This document shows positions 25,254-32,004 of a stretch of 44,238 bases of DNA, in pieces; the stretch's first letter is position 1; every line of letters begins with the position of its first letter. A model generated the notes under the pieces. It was not told the DNA's origin and did no database searches. It saw nothing but the letters and a program-made list of their open reading frames with translations. The stretch covers positions 1 through 44,238 of the forward strand of contig JAJTWY010000025.1 in NCBI GenBank assembly GCA_021463165.1, read 5' to 3'. Source of the stretch: Pyrinomonadaceae bacterium (GTDB lineage: Bacteria > Acidobacteriota > Blastocatellia > Pyrinomonadales > Pyrinomonadaceae). The translations under genes were made by a program, and so were the position numbers.

Positions 25254-26837
25254 CTACTCAGGAATAAATTCCGGCAGTGTCTCGGCTAGTCGCGCAGAGA
25301 GGTCGACCGCGGCAGCGGTGCCCGAAACTTCATCGGTCCCGGCGCTTGTCATCACGCGAACGATGCATCCGTCCGTTCGCCGACGAGTAACGCTGTCCCA
25401 GATGGTGTTTATCTTGTCGGTATATTCACTGGCCTCGAATCGCCCGCGGCCCTGATACCAGTAGATCATCACCTCATTGTAGATACCATTTTGGACAATA
25501 TATTTGTTTGCAAGGAACGAGCGTCCGTCGGGCAGCGGTATCTCAACAACCTGCGGCTGTTTCATCACCCATCCGGCTCCGGGGAGACAATTCTGCGGGC
25601 TGTGATAGGTTGCTCCTGTCCGCTGCGATGAGTAGTACCCAACGTAGATATTGCCGATGCGGCCACTCGGAAGCATATACTCCCTCATCGTATAGTCGCT
25701 CGTCCGTAAAACACTCTCGACCCCCGGATCGAAGCGGATCTCGTTCCCACGCTGATCCCAATCGCCGAGAGAACGCGCCAGCTCATTCAGCGGCCTTCGG
25801 CTCGGCTCGGCTTCCGAACGGGTGACGAACCAGTTGACCGCGATTCCACCAATTAGCATCGCAAGGATCACCGGCAGGATCGGCATCCTCGGCGCGGCGC
25901 CATCCGCAGGCCCGAATGCTTTCGTCTCTGCTATCTCGCGTCCGCGAATGAGCTTTTTGAGTAGGAGATTCGCCCCGATCAACAAAGCAAGAGCCGCCAC
26001 ATATACAAGCCAGCCCGACACATCGTGCCAGGTTCCGTCAACAGCTTGTTTGCCATAATGATAGGTAAGGATCCCGGTCCCCATAACGCGCGCCGCATTG
26101 GTAAGGACAGCGATCGGGACGGCGAGTAGCATCAGCAGACCGCAGCGTAGCAGATCAGCCTTCGCCAGATTGGCGAGGCCACCGTTTTCATAACGTCGTG
26201 TAAAATATCCAAGGATCAGCCCGAGCGTGACCAGGGTCATCAATGACCGAATTCCGCTGCATGCCTCGACCACTTCGAGCGAGACCGTTTGAGTAGAACC
26301 GTTTGGAAGGATATCGATGACGTTCCCCTTGCGAAGGGTTGGCACCTCGAACAACCGCATTCCCCAAACAGCCATCTGCGAAGCCCATATCTGGAGGGGA
26401 AATGCAATGCGGTTAAAGATTATTTGCGGTATCGGTATCGCCAGCAGAAGCAAGGCGAAAGGGACTACGAGGATGTTCAGGACCCGAGCACCAAATATAT
26501 ACAGGACAAGGCCCGCGATCATTAGCACGAAGGATATCCGCGAAGTGAAAAGCTCGGCTCCCAGCGTTCCGACCAGCAGCAACAAGACGGCGGATGCGAT
26601 CGCCGAAACGCCAAGAAGGATCGCCGGCTTCTTGGCGACAGATTTGAAGGCATCCCACTCACGCCAAACGATCAGCGCGATCACGAACGGGACCAGCAGC
26701 CCGTGAGAATAGTTCTCGTCGTTCCACCAGTCATAACCTAGCTTGAACAGCACTGAAGAGTATAGGAAGGCCAGCGCGGCGGACAGTCCCACCGCCGCAG
26801 CGATGCCATTCTTATACTGTTTGGTGCTCTCGTCCAT
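25254..26837 (-). CDS. Exosortase with fused C-terminal EpsI domain
   Basis: 527 residues. The first 300 form an exosortase: about eight membrane segments with the catalytic cysteine in [10 protein letters not shown] (Cys193), arginine in TNAARVMG (Arg250) and histidine in GTWHDVSGW (His271). Exosortases cleave proteins at a PEP-CTERM tail and are thought to transfer them to another molecule at the cell surface. From about residue 318 a membrane segment begins an EpsI domain, with [13 protein letters not shown] at its core and a cysteine near the C-terminus (TDGCIVRVM). Fused exosortase-EpsI proteins are known, including types that do not read the standard PEP motif. The 49-residue protein encoded nearby is the only candidate substrate I see in this window. 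Confidence 0.93.
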   Translation of the reverse strand: MDESTKQYKNGIAAAVGLSAALAFLYSSVLFKLGYDWWNDENYSHGLLVPFVIALIVWREWDAFKSVAKKPAILLGVSAIASAVLLLLVGTLGAELFTSRISFVLMIAGLVLYIFGARVLNILVVPFALLLLAIPIPQIIFNRIAFPLQIWASQMAVWGMRLFEVPTLRKGNVIDILPNGSTQTVSLEVVEACSGIRSLMTLVTLGLILGYFTRRYENGGLANLAKADLLRCGLLMLLAVPIAVLTNAARVMGTGILTYHYGKQAVDGTWHDVSGWLVYVAALALLIGANLLLKKLIRGREIAETKAFGPADGAAPRMPILPVILAMLIGGIAVNWFVTRSEAEPSRRPLNELARSLGDWDQRGNEIRFDPGVESVLRTSDYTMREYMLPSGRIGNIYVGYYSSQRTGATYHSPQNCLPGAGWVMKQPQVVEIPLPDGRSFLANKYIVQNGIYNEVMIYWYQGRGRFEASEYTDKINTIWDSVTRRRTDGCIVRVMTSAGTDEVSGTAAAVDLSARLAETLPEFIPE

Positions 26838-26902
26838 CTTGGCGCCAACGTCTAGGAAAGCCTTAATCCGAGCCGATTTCCGCAGGGCGACGCGGCCGGC
26901 CC

Positions 26903-27790
26903 CTAACGACTTCGGGCGACGACGTATTCGAGCAGGGCGTTTAACAACTCTGTATCACGATCGATGCGGCGAAGGGCTTCACCAGATTCGCTCCTAAGCT
27001 CGGCGGCCATTTCACGGCTTCTTTCAATACCCAGTACGGATGGGAACGTCGCCTTCCGCGACGAGACATCCTTGCCCGCCGTCTTTCCCAAAACGGCGGT
27101 TTCCTGAGTGATATCGAGAAGGTCATCGGTGATCTGAAACAAGAGGCCAAGGCCTTGTGCATAGCTCTGGATCGATTCGACCTCGCTGCTCTTCGTTCCG
27201 GCGATCAACGCCCCCGAGACAGCCGCGGCGGTGATCATCGCACCTGTCTTTTGCGAATGTATGGCCAAGATCTCATCGACCGAGGCATCACGACCTTCAG
27301 CTTCAATATCGAGCTGCTGGCCCGAAACCATACCCACAGGTGTTCCCGCGGCCGACGATATCGTTAATATCAGGCCAATCCGCACATCCGGCTCCAGGAC
27401 AACATCGTCGGCGATCGCCTTGAAAGCCAGCGTCTGCAGCACGTCGCCCGCAAGTATCGCGGTCGCCTCGTCGAACTGGACGTGACAAGTCGCTCGTCCG
27501 CGCCGCAGGTCATCGTCATCCATCGAAGGAAGATCGTCATGGATCAGCGAATAGGTGTGGATCATTTCGATCGCGGCGGCGGAAGTTAGAAGGCGATCTC
27601 GGGTCGCTCCGAGGGTTTCCCCGACCGCGATGAGCAAAGCGGGCCGAAAACGCTTGCCGCCGGCGAATAGGCTCCAGCGAATTGCCTCATGAAGCCTTCT
27701 GGGACGGGTGGATGCAGACGGGATCAACTCGTCCAATCTTTGATCGACATCGCGGCAAACAGTTGTAAGAAACTCATCCAGTCTCTGCAT
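26903..27790 (-). CDS. ispA: Polyprenyl diphosphate synthase, farnesyl/geranylgeranyl type
   Basis: 295 residues from the ATG at 27790; a GTG at 27874 would add 28 residues not usual for the family. The enzyme condenses isopentenyl diphosphate with allylic diphosphates. It has GGKRFRPAL near residue 49, the first Asp-rich motif [15 protein letters not shown], and the second one DDLLD in [14 protein letters not shown]. Length and motif spacing match IspA-type short-chain synthases; the chain length of the product cannot be decided here. It is the gene upstream of the exosortase, 65 bases away on the same strand. It could supply precursor for the undecaprenyl carrier used by the exopolysaccharide genes, or serve general isoprenoid needs. 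Confidence 0.93.
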   Translation of the reverse strand: MQRLDEFLTTVCRDVDQRLDELIPSASTRPRRLHEAIRWSLFAGGKRFRPALLIAVGETLGATRDRLLTSAAAIEMIHTYSLIHDDLPSMDDDDLRRGRATCHVQFDEATAILAGDVLQTLAFKAIADDVVLEPDVRIGLILTISSAAGTPVGMVSGQQLDIEAEGRDASVDEILAIHSQKTGAMITAAAVSGALIAGTKSSEVESIQSYAQGLGLLFQITDDLLDITQETAVLGKTAGKDVSSRKATFPSVLGIERSREMAAELRSESGEALRRIDRDTELLNALLEYVVARSR

Positions 27791-27880
27791 CGCCAGAAGA
27801 TTATCTTTTATCAGGCCCGGTTTATCAAAAATCCGGTTTTTGCCAATAGCAGGGCAATAGGTTAGATTTTTCACCTAGGT

Positions 27881-28369
27881 ATGCCCGTATCAGAAGAAGA
27901 ATTTCGACACGCTCTCTCCTGCTTTACGAGCGGGGTCAATGTTGTCACTACTATCGATGGTTCGGGGAAACCGTTCGGAATTACCGTATCGGCATTTTGC
28001 TCGGTCTCATTGTCACCGCCGCTCGTGCTCATCTGTATCGAAAAGGCAACGGCCAGCCATTATGCATTCAAGGAATCCGGTATTTTCGTCGTCAATATCC
28101 TAAGGGAATCACAGGACCACGTCTCTGAACATTTCGCAACGCCGTTTCCCGACAAGTTCAACGGGATCCGGGCATCGAAAACGGAGTCGGGGATACCTGT
28201 GATAGCCGATTCGCTCGCCACGCTTCACTGTCGGGTCAGACAGACGTTCGACGGCGGCGACCACTCGATCTTTGTGGCGGAAGTCGAGAGTTCTTCCGTC
28301 CGCGACGGAAACCCGCTGGCATATTTCCAGGGCAGCTATCGAAAACTTGATCTCGCTGAAAAGGGTTAA
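27881..28369 (+). CDS. Flavin reductase-like protein
   Basis: 162 residues. The flavin-reductase-like (split barrel) domain covers the whole protein. It begins with EEEFRHALSCFTSGVNVVTT, followed by GKPFGITVSAFCSVSLSPPLVL, and it ends with GDHSIFVAEV and LAYFQGSYRKL, all standard marks of the HpaC/NtaB group. These enzymes use NAD(P)H to reduce FMN or FAD, often for a two-component monooxygenase. No such oxygenase is encoded nearby, so the partner is unknown. The gene is divergent from the polyprenyl synthase and its stop is four bases before the ATG of the PHP-domain gene, so the two are probably one operon. Confidence 0.92.
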   Translation: MPVSEEEFRHALSCFTSGVNVVTTIDGSGKPFGITVSAFCSVSLSPPLVLICIEKATASHYAFKESGIFVVNILRESQDHVSEHFATPFPDKFNGIRASKTESGIPVIADSLATLHCRVRQTFDGGDHSIFVAEVESSSVRDGNPLAYFQGSYRKLDLAEKG

Positions 28370-28373
28370 CAAT

Positions 28374-29366
28374 ATGGGAAAGTTCACGACCTTCTTGCTC
28401 ACCGCTCTCCTCGTTTTGACGGCTTCCTGCATGCTTTTCGGCCAACCGAAACTCAAATGGTATAAAGGCAACACTCACACCCATACGATGAACAGCGACG
28501 GAGATTCGACGCCGGACGATGTCGTTAAATGGTATCGAAGCCACGGCTATCAGTTTGTTGTCATCACGGATCACGAATATGTTACAAAAGTCGGCCCCTT
28601 GAACGACCTGTTCGGCAAGGAAGAGAGCTTTCTGGTCGTTTCCGGACAGGAAGTAACGGATTCGTTCGACCGCAAGCCGCTGCACATGAATGGGATCGGC
28701 ATTAGCAAGGTCGTTATGCCAAATCGGCTTCCGGGCGCTGTCGAGACTCTCCAGAAGAACATCAACGATGTAATCGCGGCTGGCGGGATAGCCCAGGTCA
28801 ATCATCCCAACTTTGTATGGGCCCTGAACGCGGAGCAGTTGATCAAACTTGAGAACTATTCGCTGATCGAGATCCACAACGGACATCCTCTCGTCAACAA
28901 TCAGGGAGGCGGAGGCTCACCGAGCGCCGAGGCGATCTGGGATGCGATCCTGAGTTCCGGGAAGGCGGTTTGGGCTGTCGCGGACGACGATTCGCACTTC
29001 TTCAAACGGATCGGCGATCCCGCGGCTCCAACACCCGGACAAGGCTGGGTCTATGTACGGGCGGCCGAGTTGACGGAAGCTTCCATCGTAAACGGCCTGC
29101 GAACCGGGAACTTCTACGCCTCGACCGGGGTCGAACTGGCCGACTATCAGGCTAACGCCAGCCAGATCAGTGTAACCGTCAAGGAGCAGACCAACAGTCG
29201 ATACAGGATCCAGTTCATCGGTAAAGAAGGACGGCTGCTCAGGGAAGTTAATGCCGGAAACGCTGTTTACCGGATCACGGGATCGGAAGGTTATGTCCGT
29301 GCCAAGGTGTTCGAATCTAATGGCAAAATGGCGTGGACGCAGCCCGTCTTTGTTACTGGCAGATGA
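28374..29366 (+). CDS. Secreted PHP-domain metal-dependent hydrolase-like protein
   Basis: 330 residues from the ATG at 28374, the first start with a signal peptide (FTTFLLTALLVLTASCMLFGQ; cleavage near residue 23). The PHP domain shows the metal-binding motifs in order: GNTHTHT at about 32-38, TDHEY, QVNHPNF, and ADDDSHF. PHP proteins use a multi-metal site to hydrolyse phosphoesters or related bonds; secreted members of the CehA/McbA type act on diverse esters. The C-terminal 100 residues are a separate beta domain of unknown role. A second copy of the last 20 codons occurs at 30746-30805 with only synonymous differences, showing a past rearrangement here. Confidence 0.88.
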   Translation: MGKFTTFLLTALLVLTASCMLFGQPKLKWYKGNTHTHTMNSDGDSTPDDVVKWYRSHGYQFVVITDHEYVTKVGPLNDLFGKEESFLVVSGQEVTDSFDRKPLHMNGIGISKVVMPNRLPGAVETLQKNINDVIAAGGIAQVNHPNFVWALNAEQLIKLENYSLIEIHNGHPLVNNQGGGGSPSAEAIWDAILSSGKAVWAVADDDSHFFKRIGDPAAPTPGQGWVYVRAAELTEASIVNGLRTGNFYASTGVELADYQANASQISVTVKEQTNSRYRIQFIGKEGRLLREVNAGNAVYRITGSEGYVRAKVFESNGKMAWTQPVFVTGR

Positions 29367-29448
29367 TCATACAAAGGTTCCCAACAACGCTTCGAAGGTC
29401 GTCGTCATCGAGGTTATAAGTCTCGTTGGAGAACCGCAGTTCATCTCA
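29367..29448 (-). pseudogene. Degraded 3' end of a second hslO (Hsp33) copy
   Basis: On the minus strand this segment reads, with one frameshift, NCG-FSNETYNLDDDDL, which lines up with TCGFCNETYRLDGADL at the end of the intact Hsp33 gene at 30806. The stop next to the PHP gene stop is conserved with a one-base slip. The second cysteine of CxxC has become serine. The match is short (about 25 codons) but covers the most conserved part of the protein. Beyond about 29448 the similarity ends. Confidence 0.75.
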
Positions 29449-29671
29449 CCCATCACATTTGTCTTTTCGGCTCTCGTTCCTTGACAAAACGGGGGGGGGG
29501 TGGTAGGTTCGCACTGACTTGCAGGAATTATCACGTTCCGCCATTAAATAGGCCTTGTAAAGAGACTCGATGACCAAATAACAGTGTTCCGTTCCGTTGA
29601 ATCATCGTTGTAATTTCTAGGCTAGTGCGTTTCGCCTTTCCCAATTGTCCAAGAAACCAAATGGAGGTCAT
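29449..29671. other. Intergenic region before the Cys-rich genes
   Basis: With the hslO remnant this makes about 305 bases without an intact gene. It holds a possible promoter with a G9 tract (listed next) and a long untranslated leader of about 160 bases. I see no other open frame or repeat in it. Confidence 0.6.
29481..29508 (+). promoter_or_regulatory. Possible promoter with a G9 tract in the spacer
   Basis: A perfect -35 hexamer TTGACA (29481-29486) is followed after 16 bases by TAGGTT (29503-29508), a weak -10 (three of six positions). The spacer contains nine consecutive G (29491-29499). Slippage of this tract would alter the spacing, a known way to switch promoters on and off. The -10 match is poor, so this is a suggestion. 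Confidence 0.35.
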
Positions 29672-30232
29672 ATGAAGAAAACACTTTCAATATTGTCAAT
29701 AATCGTTCTTGGTTTAGTCCTTAACTCCGGCGCACTCTCTCAAGAGAGGGCTGCTTTGGTTCAACAAACAAAGCGAATTCCTTTTGAAGCGCTTTCCTCA
29801 GACGTTTTCAACCTCAACCGAATAAATCTTCTCGATCGGAATGGCGAGTTGCAACTGAGGTTCTCAATCGCGAATCGAAAAATCCAATCCTACCCGGGTT
29901 TTACCGTTGTACTCAACGCATATTTCAAGAACGGCGGTTTAAAAGCGCGAAGTGTTTGGAAAACAAATGAAGAAGTCGTAGGTAACTCGGTCTTTTCATC
30001 GGTTTTTCATGTCTTCGATGGTTTTTTGGGCGCCAGTCGATATACGGTACAATTCTTGGCCCCAAGTGGGGGGGCCAGCCTGACGGGGGAGGTCGTCGAA
30101 GACTGCACCGCATGTACGAACAACGCGATAGCAGCGTGTGGCGCCGGCAAGGTCAAATCGATGTCGTGCCAGATGAATCCGGATGGCTCATATTCATGTG
30201 AGTTCGAATGCAAGGGCGAGCTGATCGAGTAG
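29672..30232 (+). CDS. Secreted protein with six-cysteine C-terminal domain (I)
   Basis: 186 residues from the ATG at 29672, which has a GGAGG ribosome site; earlier in-frame starts lack one. A signal peptide (LSILSIIVLGLVLNSGALS) is followed by a beta-rich middle part (about 30-140) I do not recognise. The last 45 residues carry six cysteines in the order C-x2-C-x7-C-x9-C-x8-C-x3-C, including CTAC and ending FECKGELIE. The same arrangement recurs in the next gene. A G7 run at 30068-30074 lies just before the cysteine domain. No function is known to me; secreted disulfide-rich proteins can be toxins, inhibitors or adhesion modules, but nothing here decides it. Confidence 0.8.
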   Translation: MKKTLSILSIIVLGLVLNSGALSQERAALVQQTKRIPFEALSSDVFNLNRINLLDRNGELQLRFSIANRKIQSYPGFTVVLNAYFKNGGLKARSVWKTNEEVVGNSVFSSVFHVFDGFLGASRYTVQFLAPSGGASLTGEVVEDCTACTNNAIAACGAGKVKSMSCQMNPDGSYSCEFECKGELIE

Positions 30233-30260
30233 ACTGCGACTTCGCATTAGGAGGCTTGAT

Positions 30261-30656
30261 ATGGGATCGTTTGAGTTGGCACTAAGATCAGTGCCCTTCA
30301 CATCGGCTTTCATTCTGATTATTTTCCTGTTGCCGAATGTAAATGCTGGAGGGAGTGCGGAAGCAGGCGATCGTCCTAGTCGGTCGAGAGCGTCGCTCCA
30401 CTTTGGCGACTTCAATTCCACAGAACACATTAGTTTCGGGGCGTTGTCGAGAACCACGTTATTGTCAAATTGTACAAACGGAAACTCGATTTATTTTCCG
30501 TTTGGTACGATGATTGACAAAGAAGAATCGGGATGTCAGCAGTGTGCTGAGGATGCAATCCGGGCGTGTGCGCCTGGTCGGGTTGAGACGGTTCGTTGCA
30601 CTCTCCCCCCAGACTTCAGTTGCTCCTTTACCTGTTACGGAAACGAGGTCGATTAG
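30261..30656 (+). CDS. Secreted protein with six-cysteine C-terminal domain (II)
   Basis: 131 residues, 28 bases after the previous gene, with AGGAGG upstream of the ATG. The N-terminus has a hydrophobic signal (FTSAFILIIFLLPNVNAG). The middle is short and polar. The C-terminus repeats the six-cysteine domain of the preceding protein: CQQC, then AIRAC, GRVETVRC, and FSCSFTC, ending YGNEVD. Shared positions with protein I include the AI-x-AC helix start, a glycine and valine before the fourth cysteine, and SC-x-F-x-C near the end. The two middle regions are unlike each other, so the cysteine domain appears to be the conserved module. Function unknown. Confidence 0.8.
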   Translation: MGSFELALRSVPFTSAFILIIFLLPNVNAGGSAEAGDRPSRSRASLHFGDFNSTEHISFGALSRTTLLSNCTNGNSIYFPFGTMIDKEESGCQQCAEDAIRACAPGRVETVRCTLPPDFSCSFTCYGNEVD

Positions 30657-30742
30657 CGTGATTCTAAAGCCGACCATTGTGGTCACCGAGCCGGTGGCCA
30701 CATTCTATTTTCAGATCACGGAATTCTGAAGCTGGGACTCGT

Positions 30743-30805
30743 GAGGTCTTCGAATCGAATGGCAAAATGGCGTGGACGCAGCCGGTCTTTGTCACTGGCA
30801 GATGA
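30743..30805 (+). pseudogene. Detached copy of the PHP gene 3' end
   Basis: The last 20 codons of the PHP-domain gene (ending TQPVFVTGR-stop) are repeated here, 1.4 kb downstream of the originals at 29307-29366. Within those codons the four base differences are all synonymous, so both copies evolved as coding sequence before one lost its body. The stop codon abuts the stop of intact hslO. Nothing of the PHP gene lies upstream of 30743. Confidence 0.88.
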
Positions 30806-31696
30806 TCACTCAAGATTCTCGAGGATCTTCTCTAGATCGGCCCCATCTAATCTATAAGTCTCATTACAGAACCCGCAGGTCATCACGGCTCCTTCATCCT
30901 CCTGAAGCATGGCACCGACCTCATCACGGCCCAGTGCCTCCACCATGGTAAAGGCTCGTTCGATCGAGCATGTGCAGCGGAACGCAACTTCCTTCTCCCC
31001 AAGCACGTCAAACTCGATCACTCCGAGCACAAGGCGGACCAGGTCTTCCGGCGTTGCGCCGTCCTTGATCATCGATGTAAGGTGCGGGGCATGTGCGACC
31101 GTATCCTCGATCATCGTTACAATATGATCGTTGACACCTGGCATCATCTGTATCAAGACACCGCCCGATGCAGAAACAAAGGGTTCCGATCTCTGGAGCA
31201 AAACTCCGAGCAGGACCGCCGACGGGATCTGTTCAGATTTGGCGAAATAGAAGGCAAGATCCTCCGCGATCTCGCCCGACTGTATCGGCACCGAGCCTAC
31301 GTAGGGTTCGCGATGAAGGCCAAGATCAAAGCCCGACTCACGAATTACGTGGAACATTCCGTTGCCGACAACACCGGCGACATCGAACTTGCCGTTATCC
31401 TTAGGCGGGAGTTCCGCGAGCGGATTGCGAACATATCCTCGAACACCGCCCATATTGTTCGCCTCAGAAACCACTCCGCCGATCGGGCCGTCGGAATCGA
31501 TGCGCAGCGTCAAGCGATCAAAATCCTTGAGGCTCGCCCCCATTAACGCAGCCCCTGTCAGCATTCGTCCGAGTGCCGCCGAGGCCGTCGGCGATGTCTC
31601 GTGCCGCCGGACCGCCTCAGCGACGGTGTCGGTCGTGACTGCGGCGATGAGCCGAACTGTGCCTTCAGCGGCCGTTCCGTGAATGAGTCTATCCAT
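30806..31696 (-). CDS. hslO: Hsp33 redox-regulated chaperonin
   Basis: 296 residues, usual length. Hsp33 is a cytoplasmic chaperone activated by oxidation: four cysteines bind zinc when reduced, and disulfide formation unfolds a linker to expose client-binding surface. The zinc set is CTC (241, 243) and CGFC (274, 277), both intact. The N-terminal domain has the expected LMGASLKDFDRLTLRI and GPIGG stretches. The downstream end borders a detached copy of the neighbouring PHP gene tail, and a degraded second hslO end exists at 29367. It is divergent from the ribonucleotide reductase gene, with a shared 308-base gap. Confidence 0.95.
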   Translation of the reverse strand: MDRLIHGTAAEGTVRLIAAVTTDTVAEAVRRHETSPTASAALGRMLTGAALMGASLKDFDRLTLRIDSDGPIGGVVSEANNMGGVRGYVRNPLAELPPKDNGKFDVAGVVGNGMFHVIRESGFDLGLHREPYVGSVPIQSGEIAEDLAFYFAKSEQIPSAVLLGVLLQRSEPFVSASGGVLIQMMPGVNDHIVTMIEDTVAHAPHLTSMIKDGATPEDLVRLVLGVIEFDVLGEKEVAFRCTCSIERAFTMVEALGRDEVGAMLQEDEGAVMTCGFCNETYRLDGADLEKILENLE

Positions 31697-31792
31697 CAGG
31701 AATAGTTTCGAAGAACGAAAGTAGATTAGTCAATTCGACCGTATGCCGTGGCTGATCCCCTTATACCCCTAGTGGTTGTACAGAAACCATCG

Positions 31793-31810
31793 AACACAAT
31801 ATATTGAGCA
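31793..31810. promoter_or_regulatory. NrdR-like box upstream of nrdJ
   Basis: The core CAATATATTG (31797-31806) is a perfect palindrome within AACA-core-AGCA and matches the NrdR-box consensus (ACACwATATATwGTGT, from memory). NrdR represses ribonucleotide reductase genes. Boxes usually come in pairs about 31 bases apart; at 31763-31778 only a weak match exists (about 6 of 16). The box ends 7 bases before the -35 element. Confidence 0.55.
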
Positions 31811-31817
31811 AAAAGGG

Positions 31818-31847
31818 TTGACATTGCCGCGCGCTTTTCACTAAACT
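31818..31847 (+). promoter_or_regulatory. Probable promoter of nrdJ
   Basis: TTGACA (31818-31823, perfect) and TAAACT (31842-31847) are separated by 18 bases. They lie about 160 bases before the start codon and directly after the NrdR-like box, a sensible layout for repression. Confidence 0.55.
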
Positions 31848-32004
31848 GCATCTACTTGCAGATACGTTTTTTCGCGCAGATCTTCAAGCTCGCTAAACAC
31901 AATTCACGAGTACTTAATGCTTCGAATTGCTGTTACCAGATGGTAAAATAGCATCAGGTTCGGTAGCGTCGTTTCCACTAAAAATGAAGGAGCAGAGGCC
32001 AAAT

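Larger units (their letters stand above)
31697..32004. other. Divergent regulatory region of hslO and nrdJ
   Basis: 308 bases without a gene. It contains a NrdR-like palindrome and a sigma-70-like promoter for nrdJ (listed separately). I looked for a cobalamin riboswitch, as nrdJ uses B12, and saw none of its conserved boxes. A TTG at 31927 and ATG at 31984 are in frame with nrdJ, but the start at 32005 is preferred. Confidence 0.6.

Noticed and set aside
31697..32004. Cobalamin riboswitch before the B12-dependent reductase
   Set aside because: None of the conserved boxes of that riboswitch could be found; a NrdR-like box and a promoter explain the region better.
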